Below are positions 25,360-33,453 of a DNA stretch of 64,000 bases, in pieces. Source of the DNA: Clostridiales bacterium (lineage in GTDB: Bacteria; Bacillota; Clostridia; Saccharofermentanales; Saccharofermentanaceae); the NCBI GenBank assembly GCA_017529925.1, contig JAFXMZ010000031.1, forward strand, positions 38,061 to 102,060, written 5' to 3'. A program made the translations under genes and the position numbers. Within the stretch, counting starts at the first letter, position 1, and every line of letters starts with the position of its first letter. Below the pieces are notes generated by a model. The model saw only the letters and a program-made list of their open reading frames with translations. It was not told where the DNA came from and did no database searches.

Positions 25360-26166
25360 ATGTTTACAAACCTGGTAAGGATACAGCAGATAAGATTCTA
25401 TAAGAGCAGGGCATTCCTGCTCGGTGCAGTCGCGACCGTGCTCGCGGCTGCATTTGTCTGGTTTATATCCTTCGGTATGTATGTGGATGCCGGCATCATC
25501 GAATCAGCATCAGAAGGCAACCATGTCTATTACCAGACATCGTCAGGCCAGATCTTTTCGATGATGCTTACCATATTCTGTGTCGTGAACATCACCTTCA
25601 TGGTATGCGATTACTATAAGTACAGGACTATGGTCAATATCGCCGGAAGTGTCCACAACAGATTTAAGAGACTGGCGGCGGATATCGCGGGAGTATTCCT
25701 TACAGCTCCGGTCATATCGCTCTCGGTATTGCTCGCGATGGCTCTTGGAGTCATCGGAGACGGATGGCAGAATCTTTTTGCGAAGCTCTATCCCAGGGGC
25801 CTGATGTGGATCTACATAGGAACGGTGATCACTATGCTCTGTGCGATGATGAAGACTTTTGCCCTGTCAAAGATCTTCAGGAAAAAGGGTGCGGTCATTT
25901 CCGTCTACTATCTCATTAATCTTGCAGAGATATTTGCCATGGGAATCGCTTCGGGATTTTCGGAACCGGATATGACGGTCACAGTCGATTCCTACTATGA
26001 AGAGCTCATCTCGGCTATAAGTGCCCCCGGAACATATATTACCTATGAAGGTCTCGGAGTGCCCCATCTCTTTTCGATTCCGACACTGTTCATGTTCGCT
26101 TTCATTTTGATCGCTTTCTGGACCATAATAGCGACCGTTGCTGACGGGAGGAGGAACGAACTGTGA
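25360..26166 (+). CDS. ABC transporter permease, second subunit (LanG-like)
   Basis: This 268-residue permease has about six membrane segments, the first at about 20-42 after a basic N-terminus (QIRFYKSRAF). It starts 3 nt after the previous permease, with little ribosome-site sequence, so translation is probably coupled. Its stop overlaps the kinase gene by 4 nt (GTGA). The role as partner permease is inferred from position and topology. Confidence 0.82.
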   Translation: MFTNLVRIQQIRFYKSRAFLLGAVATVLAAAFVWFISFGMYVDAGIIESASEGNHVYYQTSSGQIFSMMLTIFCVVNITFMVCDYYKYRTMVNIAGSVHNRFKRLAADIAGVFLTAPVISLSVLLAMALGVIGDGWQNLFAKLYPRGLMWIYIGTVITMLCAMMKTFALSKIFRKKGAVISVYYLINLAEIFAMGIASGFSEPDMTVTVDSYYEELISAISAPGTYITYEGLGVPHLFSIPTLFMFAFILIAFWTIIATVADGRRNEL

Positions 26167-27071
26167 TACATGAAGTACTGATACTTATCCTTGCGGTATG
26201 TCTTCTCGGTCTGATCTTTATAATCCTCACGATGTTCAGTGCGATCAGGAGTATCAGGCGGCAGGTCCACTTTATCGCGAAGAATGACACGAACAAGAAG
26301 GTAACGTTCTACGGCCAGTCCAGAGGCTTCAACGATCTTGCTGCCGATATCAACGACATCATCGACAGTTACCGGGCAAGGGAGATAGAGATCTCGAGAC
26401 AGGACGCGGAGATCAAGGATACGCTCACCAACATGTCGCACGACATAAGGACACCCCTGACATCGCTCAAGGGATACTTTGAGCTGATGAACGAGACAGA
26501 TGATCCCGCCGAAAAGGACAAATATGCAAAGATAATCAACGAGAGGATAGATTCCCTGAGTGAGATCCTCGAGACTATGTTCTTCTATACGAAAGTCTCC
26601 GGAGTCAACTATAAGGTGGATCTCGGAAATATCGACATGTCAAAGATCACTCTTGATACGCTCTTTTCGTATTACGATGATTTTGAGAAATACGGAATGG
26701 AGCCGGAGGTAAATGTCGAAGAGGGCATAAGCGTCATAGGCAATGAACAGTCGATAAAGAGGATACTCCAGAATCTCATAAAGAACTGCTTTGTACACGG
26801 TAAGGAGAGGGTATCGATCGATCTTCATAAGCAGGAACGCAGCAAGATGCAGTATGCCGTCCTTTCGATAAGCAACATGCTCGGGGAGGAAGCTCCGGAC
26901 CCTTCGAAAGTCTTCGACAGGTTCTATAAAGGCGACACATCGAGACATGTTAATTCCAGCGGGATAGGACTTTCGGTAGTAAAGAAGCTCGTGGATGCCA
27001 TGAACGGTATCGTTGAGGCTGAGGTAAAAGATCAGGATTTTGTGATAAGACTGTGGTTGCACACAGTCTGA
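26163..27071 (+). CDS. Sensor histidine kinase with short N-terminus (BceS/NisK-like)
   Basis: This 302-residue kinase has a single strong N-terminal membrane helix (about 5-25) and almost no outside domain. A HisKA domain with His93 (SHDIRTPL) and a HATPase domain follow (N box LQNLIKNCFVHG; G box region FYKGDTSRHVNSSGIGLSVV). It starts with GTG, overlapping the permease stop, behind GGGAGGAGG. Kinases with so little outside domain usually sense through the ABC transporter, which fits this operon. The probable partner regulator is at 22293-22994. Confidence 0.9.
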   Translation: MIHEVLILILAVCLLGLIFIILTMFSAIRSIRRQVHFIAKNDTNKKVTFYGQSRGFNDLAADINDIIDSYRAREIEISRQDAEIKDTLTNMSHDIRTPLTSLKGYFELMNETDDPAEKDKYAKIINERIDSLSEILETMFFYTKVSGVNYKVDLGNIDMSKITLDTLFSYYDDFEKYGMEPEVNVEEGISVIGNEQSIKRILQNLIKNCFVHGKERVSIDLHKQERSKMQYAVLSISNMLGEEAPDPSKVFDRFYKGDTSRHVNSSGIGLSVVKKLVDAMNGIVEAEVKDQDFVIRLWLHTV

Positions 27072-27072
27072 T

Positions 27073-27088
27073 GTGTTATCATTAACAC
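27073..27088. promoter_or_regulatory. Dyad GTGTTA-TCAT-TAACAC before the GGDEF gene
   Basis: A perfect 6-4-6 inverted repeat lies between the kinase stop and the ribosome site of the next gene. It could bind a repressor or fold in the mRNA just before the ribosome site AGGAGGA (27092-27098). Confidence 0.35.
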
Positions 27089-27105
27089 GTTAGGAGGACG
27101 GAAAT

Positions 27106-28062
27106 ATGGAATCTATCGACCCCGAGAAGATGACGCCTGAAGAGATCATGCATATCGACAGCCTTGTGCTCAATACGATAAGGGAATTCTCATCTGATAC
27201 AGTTTATTTTAAGGATCTCGAATCGAGGTTCCTGTGGAATTCCAAGGAACATGCGCTTCAGGTCGGAGTCTCATCCCCTGACGAGATGTTCGGAAAGACG
27301 GATTTTGATTTCTTCCCGGAGAGCTTTGCGCAGGCTGCAAGGAATGCCGAACTCAAGATAATCAGCACCGGAAAGCCCATCCTCAATCAGACAGAGGAGT
27401 GGAAAAAGGGAGACGGTGAAGACGGACTCATGTATTTCCTTGCCTCGAAGTATCCTCTCTATAATGAGGACGGACAGATCATCGGAACATGGGGTATCTC
27501 CAAGAATATAACAGCACAGAAGAGAATGGAGAAGGAGCTCGAGAGGTCCAACCAGAAGATGCAGAGACTGGCGAGGATCGATGAGCTTACAGGACTTTAT
27601 AACAGGATCTATTTCTACGAGCTCATGGAGCAGATGATCGGTATCTACGGGAGAAGGGACGACGGGAATACATTCTCCATCGTTGCGATCGACGTTGACG
27701 ATATGAAGCCGATAAATGACCAGTACGGACAGCCCAAGGGCGATGATGTATTAAGACATGTGGCTTCTTCGATCCGCATGTACTCGAGGAAGACCGATAC
27801 GGTATTCAGGATCGGCGGCGACGAATTCGTACTGATGCTGCCTGACTGCGACAAGATGCAGGCTCTGGGGATCGCCAAGACGATAATGAAGGCAGTTTCC
27901 GACACGCCTATCGATGTCGGCGAAGGAAAGAATGTCAACGTGACTATCTCCATGGGTGTCGCATCATATGAGAAGGGCAATGATATATCTGAGCTCATCT
28001 CCATGGCAGACAGGAAGCTCTACAAGTCCAAGAGGAACGGTAAGAATCAGGCTTCGTTCTGA
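27106..28062 (+). CDS. PAS-GGDEF diguanylate cyclase
   Basis: This 318-residue soluble protein has a PAS domain at about 20-140 (SDTVYFKDLESRFLWNSKE; GKTDFDFFPE; GTWGISKNIT) and a GGDEF domain at about 155-318. GGDEF itself is intact near residue 237 (RIGGDEFVLM). The inhibitory site RKTD lies five residues before it, so product inhibition by c-di-GMP is likely. No membrane helix is seen, so the PAS domain should sense an internal signal or cofactor. A candidate opposing enzyme is the HD-GYP protein at 52248-55376. Confidence 0.92.
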   Translation: MESIDPEKMTPEEIMHIDSLVLNTIREFSSDTVYFKDLESRFLWNSKEHALQVGVSSPDEMFGKTDFDFFPESFAQAARNAELKIISTGKPILNQTEEWKKGDGEDGLMYFLASKYPLYNEDGQIIGTWGISKNITAQKRMEKELERSNQKMQRLARIDELTGLYNRIYFYELMEQMIGIYGRRDDGNTFSIVAIDVDDMKPINDQYGQPKGDDVLRHVASSIRMYSRKTDTVFRIGGDEFVLMLPDCDKMQALGIAKTIMKAVSDTPIDVGEGKNVNVTISMGVASYEKGNDISELISMADRKLYKSKRNGKNQASF

Positions 28063-28090
28063 TGTTGCGGTCATAATAAGAGTAATACAC

Positions 28091-28116
28091 AAAGACGGCC
28101 CTGAGGGCCGTCTTTT
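28091..28116. terminator. Bidirectional terminator
   Basis: AAAGACGGCCC (28091-28101) and GGGCCGTCTTT (28105-28115) form a perfect 11-bp stem with a TGA loop, followed by T on the plus strand and preceded by A, so it can work both ways. It lies between the converging genes at 27106 and 28145. Confidence 0.92.
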
Positions 28117-28144
28117 CTATATCTGTAACAATGTTATATGAAGA

Positions 28145-28990
28145 TCAGATCAGGTCATTCGTGTAAAAACCGTATACTCCGCGTTCTTTCCAGGCGGCGG
28201 CTTCCTTTTCGCTGTCGACAGTATTGAGATAGACTTTGATGCCGCGCTCGTTCAGGTCCCTGATGAAAGTATCGTTTGCCCGCTCGACGGACACGGTGAC
28301 GACTCCGATGCCGTTTTCGGTAACGTAATCCATCACGTCGCCGTAACGCGTTCCCTCGGCGACCAGATACATTGTGTAGATCAGGGATCTCCATTCGTAG
28401 ACGGACATTACCTCTTCTTTCATCTCAGGATAGTAGAGCTGAGGGATGATGCGGTCCAGAACGGAAGAGTCCTTTGCCGAAGCGATATCGCGTATTTCAG
28501 TAAACCGCCTGAGAGTATCCTCTTTTGTAAGTGTCTTCGTGTCGGTCACGATGTAGACATCGTCATGCTCGCTCATAAAATCGACGACATATCCGAAGTC
28601 CATCGTATGAAGGCCGCCCTTTATCTCCATCGAAAGGAATTCCTCCTCTGTCGGGAAAGTCCCGGTAAACTCCTCCGGAACGAGGTCATAGGTAGTAAAG
28701 CTGTGCCAGCAGACGAGCTTACCGTCAGCGGTCTCGAGAAGATCCACTTCAAAGATCCGGCACCCTTTTGCATAGTTTTCTTCGAGAGCCTCTTTTGAAT
28801 TGGAATAGGATATCCCGTTTATCGAGCCGCATGCATGGGCGATATATCTGTTGTCTTCCGTCCAGGAATAGTCGAAAGATGTCACCAGGGAAGGTGCGCT
28901 CCCGCTGTCGCTTCCACTGAAAAGATAAATGGAAGCGGCCAACAGGCTGAGTGCAAGAAGGAGTACGAGAAGGAGCTTTTTCGTATTCAT
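28145..28990 (-). CDS. Membrane-anchored GDPD-like phosphodiesterase
   Basis: This 281-residue protein starts with a signal or anchor helix (about 5-24). The rest looks like the glycerophosphodiester phosphodiesterase fold. IAHACG stands where the usual AHRG lies, the FEVDLLETADGKLVCWHS segment carries the acidic metal pair and His, and late segments include VVTVSVE and the YTNDL end. The first active-site motif is altered (Ala-Cys for Arg-Gly), so substrate may differ from glycerophosphodiesters. It overlaps the patatin gene upstream by 4 nt. Confidence 0.8.
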   Translation of the reverse strand: MNTKKLLLVLLLALSLLAASIYLFSGSDSGSAPSLVTSFDYSWTEDNRYIAHACGSINGISYSNSKEALEENYAKGCRIFEVDLLETADGKLVCWHSFTTYDLVPEEFTGTFPTEEEFLSMEIKGGLHTMDFGYVVDFMSEHDDVYIVTDTKTLTKEDTLRRFTEIRDIASAKDSSVLDRIIPQLYYPEMKEEVMSVYEWRSLIYTMYLVAEGTRYGDVMDYVTENGIGVVTVSVERANDTFIRDLNERGIKVYLNTVDSEKEAAAWKERGVYGFYTNDLI

Positions 28991-29850
28991 CTTACGTCCT
29001 CCCCGTCAAGATATCTCTTTATCTTTGAGAGGTGTTTCCTGCCTTCTTCTCTTCCGGTCTCATAGACTCTCGTCATCTGATCGGGATCCTTTTCGAGAGA
29101 CCCGATATTAAGAGGCTCGGGAGGTCTTATGACATATACTTCGCCTTCCGCTTCCCTCTGCTTTATATAGCGTGTCTGCTCATTGTACATGATGTGCCTG
29201 TCCCTTATGGCCTTTACCGCCTCGGGATACTTGAGGAGGCTGACCTTCACGACCGGCATGATATTGTCATATGAACCCTTTACGAAATCATAAGGCTGAG
29301 TCGTGATAACGACATTCCTGTCAAAGCCTTTCTCTTCCATAAACTTCAGGGGAATGGAATCCGAGATCCCGCCGTCAAGATACTTACCGTCATCGATCTT
29401 TACGATCCTCGACGCAAGAGGCATAGAAGACGAGGCCCTGGTCCAGAGCATGTCCCTCGTTCCGCCGTCCGTAAGAAGTGTATATACGGGTTTTCCGGTC
29501 ACGACATCAGTCGCCACGCAGTAAAACTGCATCCGATTCTCGCGGAATGTCTTCTTGTCGAAAAGGTCCAGCTCGTCGGGTATCTCCCTGTAGCAGAAAT
29601 CCGCACCGAAAAGATCGCCTGTCAGTATGAGCGAACGGATGCTCCTGTAACGGTAATCCTTACAGAAGCGCCTGTTATAGCGGATGACCCTGCCGGGCTG
29701 CCTCGATTTATAATTTACGCCGAAAGCGGCTCCCGCAGACACTCCGACGGCACCGTCAAATTCGATGCCTTCCTCCATGAATACGTCCAGGATGCCTGAT
29801 GTAAACAGGCCGCGGAGCGCTCCGCCTTCAAGTACAAGTCCTTTTTTCAT
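28987..29850 (-). CDS. Patatin-like phospholipase
   Basis: This 287-residue hydrolase has the oxyanion segment GGALRG (residues 9-14), the nucleophile Ser38 in GVSAG, and the catalytic Asp in DGGISDS near residue 160, so the Ser-Asp dyad is complete. Family members release fatty acids from membrane lipids. It lies upstream of, and overlaps, the GDPD-like gene, so the two could act in series on phospholipid: acyl removal, then head-group release. This pairing is an inference from gene order. Confidence 0.88.
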   Translation of the reverse strand: MKKGLVLEGGALRGLFTSGILDVFMEEGIEFDGAVGVSAGAAFGVNYKSRQPGRVIRYNRRFCKDYRYRSIRSLILTGDLFGADFCYREIPDELDLFDKKTFRENRMQFYCVATDVVTGKPVYTLLTDGGTRDMLWTRASSSMPLASRIVKIDDGKYLDGGISDSIPLKFMEEKGFDRNVVITTQPYDFVKGSYDNIMPVVKVSLLKYPEAVKAIRDRHIMYNEQTRYIKQREAEGEVYVIRPPEPLNIGSLEKDPDQMTRVYETGREEGRKHLSKIKRYLDGEDVR

Positions 29851-29871
29851 GAGGAAATGATACTACACAGG

Positions 29872-29899
29872 TTGACAATGGACAATCAGATAGTAAAAT
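29872..29899 (+). promoter_or_regulatory. Promoter of the zur-znuCB operon
   Basis: TTGACA (29872-29877) and TAAAAT (29894-29899) are separated by 16 bp. A Fur-family type dyad follows directly at 29901-29915, so a bound repressor would cover the transcription start. Confidence 0.75.
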
Positions 29900-29900
29900 A

Positions 29901-29915
29901 TGAAAACAGTTCTCA
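29901..29915. promoter_or_regulatory. Fur/Zur-type 7-1-7 operator
   Basis: TGAAAAC-A-GTTCTCA is a 7-1-7 inverted repeat with one mismatched pair, the layout of Fur-family operators. It lies directly after the -10 element of the repressor's own promoter, which suggests autoregulation. Confidence 0.6.
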
Positions 29916-29957
29916 TTTTCAAAAGTGTCCCCGTCAGCGGGAGAAGGAAGAATACAT

Positions 29958-30383
29958 ATGACCATTAAGAAAGGTTATAACACGAGACATAAGGAAGAAC
30001 TCCTCGAATACTTAAGCTCCATGCCCGGAAGGCATATGACGGCGGGCGAGATCTGTACATGCCTGAAGTCAAAAGGGAGCACGATCGGAACGGCTACCGT
30101 TTACAGGCAGCTCGAAAAGCTCGTGGACGACGGACGTCTCAGTAAATACATTATCGATGAAGGCACTTCCGCGTGCTATGAATTCGTTCCGGAAGAAGAT
30201 CATCTGTGTGAGAAGAACTGCTACCACTGTAAGTGTGAATCATGCGGTGTGCTGATACATATGGACTGCAGCGAGATCATGTCGTTCGTTGAGCATATAA
30301 AGGAACACCACGGTTTTGAGATAGATCCCTACAGAACGGTCCTGTACGGCAAGTGCAGCGGCTGTATGGCAAAGGAAGGCTGA
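29958..30383 (+). CDS. zur: Fur-family metal repressor, probably Zur
   Basis: This 141-residue Fur-family protein has a winged helix at residues 1-85 (TAGEICTCLKSKGSTIGTATVYRQLEKL) and a metal-binding C-terminus with two CxxC pairs (CESC, CSGC) and extra Cys and His (HLCEKNCYHCKC). Zinc is the likely signal because znuC and znuB follow in the same operon. An in-frame start at 29925 was set aside. The ATG at 29958 follows a GAGAAGGAAG ribosome site and gives the usual family length. Confidence 0.88.
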   Translation: MTIKKGYNTRHKEELLEYLSSMPGRHMTAGEICTCLKSKGSTIGTATVYRQLEKLVDDGRLSKYIIDEGTSACYEFVPEEDHLCEKNCYHCKCESCGVLIHMDCSEIMSFVEHIKEHHGFEIDPYRTVLYGKCSGCMAKEG

Positions 30384-30385
30384 CG

Positions 30386-31045
30386 ATGGCTCTGCTCAAG
30401 TGTGAAGACTTAGTCCTCGGATACGATAATACGGTCCTTGCTTCAGATATCAATATCGAGATAGGGACCGGAGAGTATCACTGCATCGTCGGGGAGAACG
30501 GAACGGGTAAGACAACCCTCATGAAGACGATACTTGGTCTTAAGGAGCCCTTGTCCGGGAGGATAATCTACGGCGACGGACTGTCCAAGAACGAGATAGG
30601 ATATCTCCCCCAGCAGACCGATGCACAGAGGGACTTTCCCGCATCCGTTAAAGAGATAGTCCTGTCAGGCTTTCAGGGCAGGCTCGGCCTTCGTCCTTTT
30701 TATTCTTCAGAGCAGAAAAAGGAAGCCCTCGCCAATATGGAGAGGATGGGGATATCGGACCTCAGGGACAGATCCTACAGGGAACTCTCTGGAGGCCAGC
30801 AGCAGAGAGTACTCCTTGCAAGAGCGCTTTGCGCAACAGAGAAGATGCTCTTTCTCGACGAGCCCGTTGCAGGTCTCGATCCGCAGGTAACCGTGGATAT
30901 GTATGAACTTATAAACAGGCTCAACAGGGAAGATAAGACGGCCATTATCATGATCACTCACGATATAGATGCGGCCAGGAAGTATGCGACTCACCTTATA
31001 AGGTTCGAGTCGAACGAGGTTGTAACAGAATGTTTGAAAAACTGA
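30386..31045 (+). CDS. znuC: Zinc/manganese ABC transporter ATPase
   Basis: This 219-residue ATPase has Walker A (GENGTGKTT), the Q-loop LPQQTD, signature LSGGQQQR, Walker B (MLFLDEP) and His switch (MITHDID). Its closest type is ZnuC/AdcC, powering zinc import. AAAGGAAGG ahead of the ATG at 30386 fixes the start 2 nt after the repressor gene. It overlaps znuB by 16 nt. No substrate-binding protein gene lies nearby. Confidence 0.9.
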   Translation: MALLKCEDLVLGYDNTVLASDINIEIGTGEYHCIVGENGTGKTTLMKTILGLKEPLSGRIIYGDGLSKNEIGYLPQQTDAQRDFPASVKEIVLSGFQGRLGLRPFYSSEQKKEALANMERMGISDLRDRSYRELSGGQQQRVLLARALCATEKMLFLDEPVAGLDPQVTVDMYELINRLNREDKTAIIMITHDIDAARKYATHLIRFESNEVVTECLKN

Positions 31046-31869
31046 TCACATACCTCCAGTTTCCCTTCGTCAGATATGCCTTTATCGTAGGCATACTTAT
31101 CGCTGTATGCTCCGCGCTACTCGGCGTGATACTCGTACTCAAGAGATATTCGTTTATAGGGGACGGACTGTCACATGTGGCATTCGGAGCGATATCCGTT
31201 GCGACGGTAATGAACCTTACCGATAATATGCTCTTCGTTATGCCTGCGACAGTGCTCGCTGCGGTATTCCTCCTGAAGGGCGGAAAGAGCAGGAAGGTTC
31301 ACGGCGATGCGGCGATAGCCATGGTATCCGTAAGCGCTCTCGCGATAGGATATCTTCTCATGAATGTCTTCTCCGCTTCGTCGAATCTGACAGGTGATAT
31401 ATGCAGCACGCTCTTCGGATCGACGGCACTCATCACCCTTTCGATGAAAGATGTTATAGTCTGTCTTGTCGCGGCAGTGATAACGGTCGCCGTCTTCATC
31501 ATCTTTTACAACAGGATATTTGCTGTCACTTTCGATGAGGATTTCTCGAAAGCATCCGGAGTCAGGGCCGAGAGATATAACCTTCTCATAGCCGTCATCA
31601 TCGCAGTCATAATAGTCATAGCGATGAACCTCATAGGATCGCTCCTGATATCCGCTCTGGTAGTATTCCCCGCACTTTCCGCAATGTGCATCTTCAGGAA
31701 CTTCCGCGCCGTGACGGTATGTGCCGTGATCTTCTCGGTCGTCTGTGTTCTCCTGGGGCTTATACTCTCGATAATCTTTTCCACTCCTACGGGAGCGACG
31801 ATAGTAACCTGCGATCTTGCAGGTTATCTCCTGTTCCTGCTTTGTGGTAAAATCAGAACATGCGGATAA
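31030..31869 (+). CDS. znuB: Zinc/manganese ABC transporter permease
   Basis: This 279-residue ABC-3 family permease has about eight membrane helices and family segments such as LKRYSFIGDGLSHVAFG near residue 35 and MNLIGSLLISALVVFPALSA near 200. It forms the membrane channel for zinc (possibly manganese) with ZnuC. The start lies inside the end of znuC, and its own end overlaps the YitT gene by 10 nt, so the operon extends through 32756. Confidence 0.9.
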   Translation: MFEKLITYLQFPFVRYAFIVGILIAVCSALLGVILVLKRYSFIGDGLSHVAFGAISVATVMNLTDNMLFVMPATVLAAVFLLKGGKSRKVHGDAAIAMVSVSALAIGYLLMNVFSASSNLTGDICSTLFGSTALITLSMKDVIVCLVAAVITVAVFIIFYNRIFAVTFDEDFSKASGVRAERYNLLIAVIIAVIIVIAMNLIGSLLISALVVFPALSAMCIFRNFRAVTVCAVIFSVVCVLLGLILSIIFSTPTGATIVTCDLAGYLLFLLCGKIRTCG

Positions 31870-32756
31870 AAGGATCTATAAGGGACAGCATCAAGGAACT
31901 GGAAGTAAAGAAGATCTTTTTCATGGCACTTGCGGGCCTCGTGAGCGCCGTGGGTATCACTACGTTCCTTGCTCCTGTCAAGCTCTATGACAGCGGTATA
32001 GCCGGAACGTCGCTTCTCCTGTCACAGCTTACTCCCGGGTATCTGACGCTTTCTCTCTTTCTGGTAATCCTTAATATCCCTCTTCTCCTCTATGGTTACA
32101 GGAAGGAAGGATTCGCATTTACTTTCTATTCGGTCTTTGCCGTTCTCATGTATTCACTGTTCGCTTCCGTAATGGAGGCTTTTGTCCTGGATGAGGGCCT
32201 TACCTCATCACCGATAGCGGGCGCGGATCTTCTCCTGTGCGCCGTCTTCGGAGGCCTTATCTGCGGCGCCGGATCGGGTATAGCGGTAAGGCACGGCGGA
32301 GCGATCGACGGCATAGAGGTAATGGCTGTTATCTTCGCGAAAAAGCTCAACCTCACGGTCGGTTCGTTCATGATGTGTTATAACGTCATCCTCTATGTTA
32401 TCTGCGGCCTGATACTTCAGAGCTGGACGCTGCCGCTCTATTCCATCGTCACATATTATGTTGCACTCCATACGATCGATTTCATCGCCGAAGGCTTAGA
32501 CAGATCGAAATCCGTCATGATCATCACGGACAAGGCCGATAAGGTGTCGGATGCACTCATAAAGGAGTTCGGATCCGGAACGACAAAGATCCCTGCCAAG
32601 GGCGGATTTACCAATAAGGACAAGGCTATTGTGTATTTTGTCGTCAACAGGTTTCAGATATCCAGGATGAGAACTGTCGTGCACAGGGCGGATCCCCGTG
32701 CATATATCACGATCAGTGAGGTCGCGGACATATATAAATACCAGCCCGAGGACTGA
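31860..32756 (+). CDS. YitT family membrane protein (DUF2179 C-terminus)
   Basis: This 298-residue protein has five or six membrane helices (about 18-205) with the GSGIAVRHGGAIDGIEVMAV loop typical of YitT proteins. A cytoplasmic DUF2179 domain of about 80 residues follows (FGSGTTKIPAKGGFTNKDK). YitT proteins are widespread in Bacillota and their transport substrate is not settled. Its overlap with znuB suggests co-expression under zinc control, so a link to metal handling is possible but unproven. Confidence 0.88.
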   Translation: MRIKGSIRDSIKELEVKKIFFMALAGLVSAVGITTFLAPVKLYDSGIAGTSLLLSQLTPGYLTLSLFLVILNIPLLLYGYRKEGFAFTFYSVFAVLMYSLFASVMEAFVLDEGLTSSPIAGADLLLCAVFGGLICGAGSGIAVRHGGAIDGIEVMAVIFAKKLNLTVGSFMMCYNVILYVICGLILQSWTLPLYSIVTYYVALHTIDFIAEGLDRSKSVMIITDKADKVSDALIKEFGSGTTKIPAKGGFTNKDKAIVYFVVNRFQISRMRTVVHRADPRAYITISEVADIYKYQPED

Positions 32757-32770
32757 GCTTTTGGCACATC

Positions 32771-32833
32771 TTGTCAAATATTTTTTTTGTAAAAAATGAC
32801 AACTGTATTCCCCTCTTAAAGGGGGATATAATA
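32771..32833 (+). promoter_or_regulatory. Hairpins and -10 element before the CarD-like gene
   Basis: TTGTCA (32771-32776) and TGACAA (32797-32802) enclose T and A runs that also pair. CCCCCT (32810-32815) and AGGGGG (32821-32826) form a second dyad with a 5-nt loop. TATAAT follows at 32828-32833, with no good -35 at the normal distance. The second dyad would overlap the polymerase spacer region, so it may be an activator or repressor site. Confidence 0.45.
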
Positions 32834-32882
32834 TTTTTGTGGGCTTTTATCCATTTGAGGCATTTTTCGAGGTCGTTTTCTT

Positions 32883-33392
32883 ATGAACTGCAAGATAGGT
32901 GACACAATTGTATACGGCGGAAGCGGCGTATGCGAGATCGATGATATCAGGGATATCAGATACGGTCGTGAACGCCCCCAGAAGTATTATGTCCTGAGAC
33001 CCCTTTTCGTGAAGCAGGCGATGACCGTTTTTGTACCCTGCAATAATGAGAATCTTACATCCAAGATGCAGCCTGTCATGACGAGGGATGAGGCGATGGA
33101 TCTTATCGACTCCATCAAGTCCGTGAAATGTGACTGGATCGAAGACAGGAACGAGAGGAAGGATCTGTTTTCGCAGAAACTCTCGGGCGGCAACAGGAAG
33201 GAGATCGTGGAAGTCATTTCCTCCATCTCCGAGCACAAGGAGAGACTCGGCGAAGAAGGGAAGACTCTCAATATGCAGGATGAGAAGATGCTCTCGGATG
33301 CTACGCAGAGGATAAATGCAGAGCTGGCGGTCGCTCTCGATATGAAACCCGACCAGGTCGTCGAGCTCATAAGGGCAAGGAAGGCCGGCTGA
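32883..33392 (+). CDS. CarD-like transcription regulator
   Basis: This 169-residue protein has an N-terminal RNA-polymerase-interacting domain of the CarD/CdnL/TRCF type (residues 1-65; GDTIVYGGSGVCEIDDI; KYYVLRPLF) and a helical C-terminal half. CarD-like proteins bind the polymerase beta subunit and tune promoter opening. The gene is alone between the zur operon and the aro leader, with its own upstream -10 element. The global role is taken from the family. Confidence 0.88.
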   Translation: MNCKIGDTIVYGGSGVCEIDDIRDIRYGRERPQKYYVLRPLFVKQAMTVFVPCNNENLTSKMQPVMTRDEAMDLIDSIKSVKCDWIEDRNERKDLFSQKLSGGNRKEIVEVISSISEHKERLGEEGKTLNMQDEKMLSDATQRINAELAVALDMKPDQVVELIRARKAG

Positions 33393-33411
33393 TATCCTCA
33401 GAACGTTTCCC

Positions 33412-33441
33412 TTGACACATGCCCCCTGTCAGTGTTTAAAT
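33412..33441 (+). promoter_or_regulatory. Promoter of the aromatic amino acid operon
   Basis: TTGACA (33412-33417) is followed 17-18 bp later by TTTAAA/TTAAAT (33435-33441). Transcription would start near 33448, just before the ribosome site of the leader peptide. Confidence 0.65.
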
Positions 33442-33453
33442 AGACATTGATTT

